In this document: one piece after another, positions 20,571 through 20,613 of the stretch | Position numbering within the stretch: the stretch's first letter is position 1 | Layout: every line of letters begins with the position of its first letter | Virus record (IMG/VR): IMGVR_UViG_3300028837_001222 | Coordinates: 1 to 20,613 of that record | DNA length: 20,613 nucleotides | Direction: 5' to 3' (one strand) | Source of the DNA: a virus | Program-made: the position numbers and the translations under genes | Notes under the pieces: model-generated | The model's input: the letters and a program-made list of their open reading frames with translations, nothing else | What the model was told of the DNA's origin: nothing | Database searches by the model: none

Positions 20571-20613
20571 GTAACGCTATTTTGATTTTTATATGATTTG
20601 TTTTATATACAAG

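Larger units (their letters stand above)
20349..20613. other. AT-rich repeat-bearing noncoding region
   Basis: I see no credible gene here. The region holds the right arm of the inverted repeat, tandem and inverted short repeats, an exact palindrome, and TATA-like stretches (TTTTTATAAAA near 20449 and TTTTATATAC near the window end). It may be a replication origin, a control region, or the upstream region of the next gene outside the window. Confidence 0.45.

Noticed and set aside
1-20613. CRISPR arrays, integrase genes and rRNA
   Set aside because: I saw no regularly spaced identical repeats, no tyrosine or serine recombinase motifs and no rRNA-like sequence in the window.

Overview
The window looks like part of the genome of a tailed double-stranded DNA virus (Caudoviricetes, siphovirus-like) or a related provirus of an AT-rich archaeon. 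Virus: a complete head module (large terminase, portal, maturation protease, HK97-fold major capsid protein) is followed by neck, tail tube, tail chaperone and tape-measure genes, with no tail sheath. Archaeal host: intergenic regions carry archaeal TATA boxes (TATATAAA, TTTAAATA, TTTATATA) 20-40 bases before start codons, GAGG-type ribosome-binding sites are common, and the replication protein is an archaeo-eukaryotic-type primase joined to an SF3/D5-like helicase. I cannot name the host; a methanogen or another anaerobic archaeon would fit the cysteine-rich structural proteins, but this is inference.

Layout. Bases 1-13367 are a leftward (minus-strand) structural operon. In transcription order it encodes the large terminase, portal, an HK97-gp10-like protein, two unknown proteins, prohead protease, major capsid protein, a 39-residue protein, a PD-(D/E)XK nuclease, a head-tail connector with an Ig-like front end, a small coiled-coil protein, a LamG/Fn3-decorated neck protein, an HNH endonuclease, the tail tube, a tail assembly chaperone pair apparently joined by a -1 frameshift, and the first 291 residues of the tape measure protein, which runs off the window. 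GAGGG/CCCTC hairpins with T-runs follow the capsid and tail-tube genes.

Bases 13368-13547 are a divergent control region. Two promoters are near-identical inverted copies (33 of 39 bases), with a 17-base dyad between them. Bases 13548-20134 are the rightward early/replication arm: a probable small terminase, a small protein, a calcineurin-like phosphoesterase, a 41-residue protein, the primase-helicase, then a tightly packed run of very small genes, many of them CxxC zinc ribbons, one small membrane protein, a second phosphoesterase and a MazG-like pyrophosphohydrolase. Most of these overlap by ATGA, so they form one or a few translationally coupled units, with extra promoters before 19040 and 19850.

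Bases 20135-20613 are mostly noncoding: a foldable RNA-like segment, a long-range inverted repeat around a 35-residue frame, then short direct and inverted repeats in very AT-rich DNA, which could be a replication origin or control region.

The least ordinary items are the chaperone frameshift, the inverted divergent promoter, the LamG-neck fusion, the Lys in place of Ser/Thr in the helicase Walker A motif, the zinc-ribbon gene run, and the alternative-pairing segment after the MazG gene.
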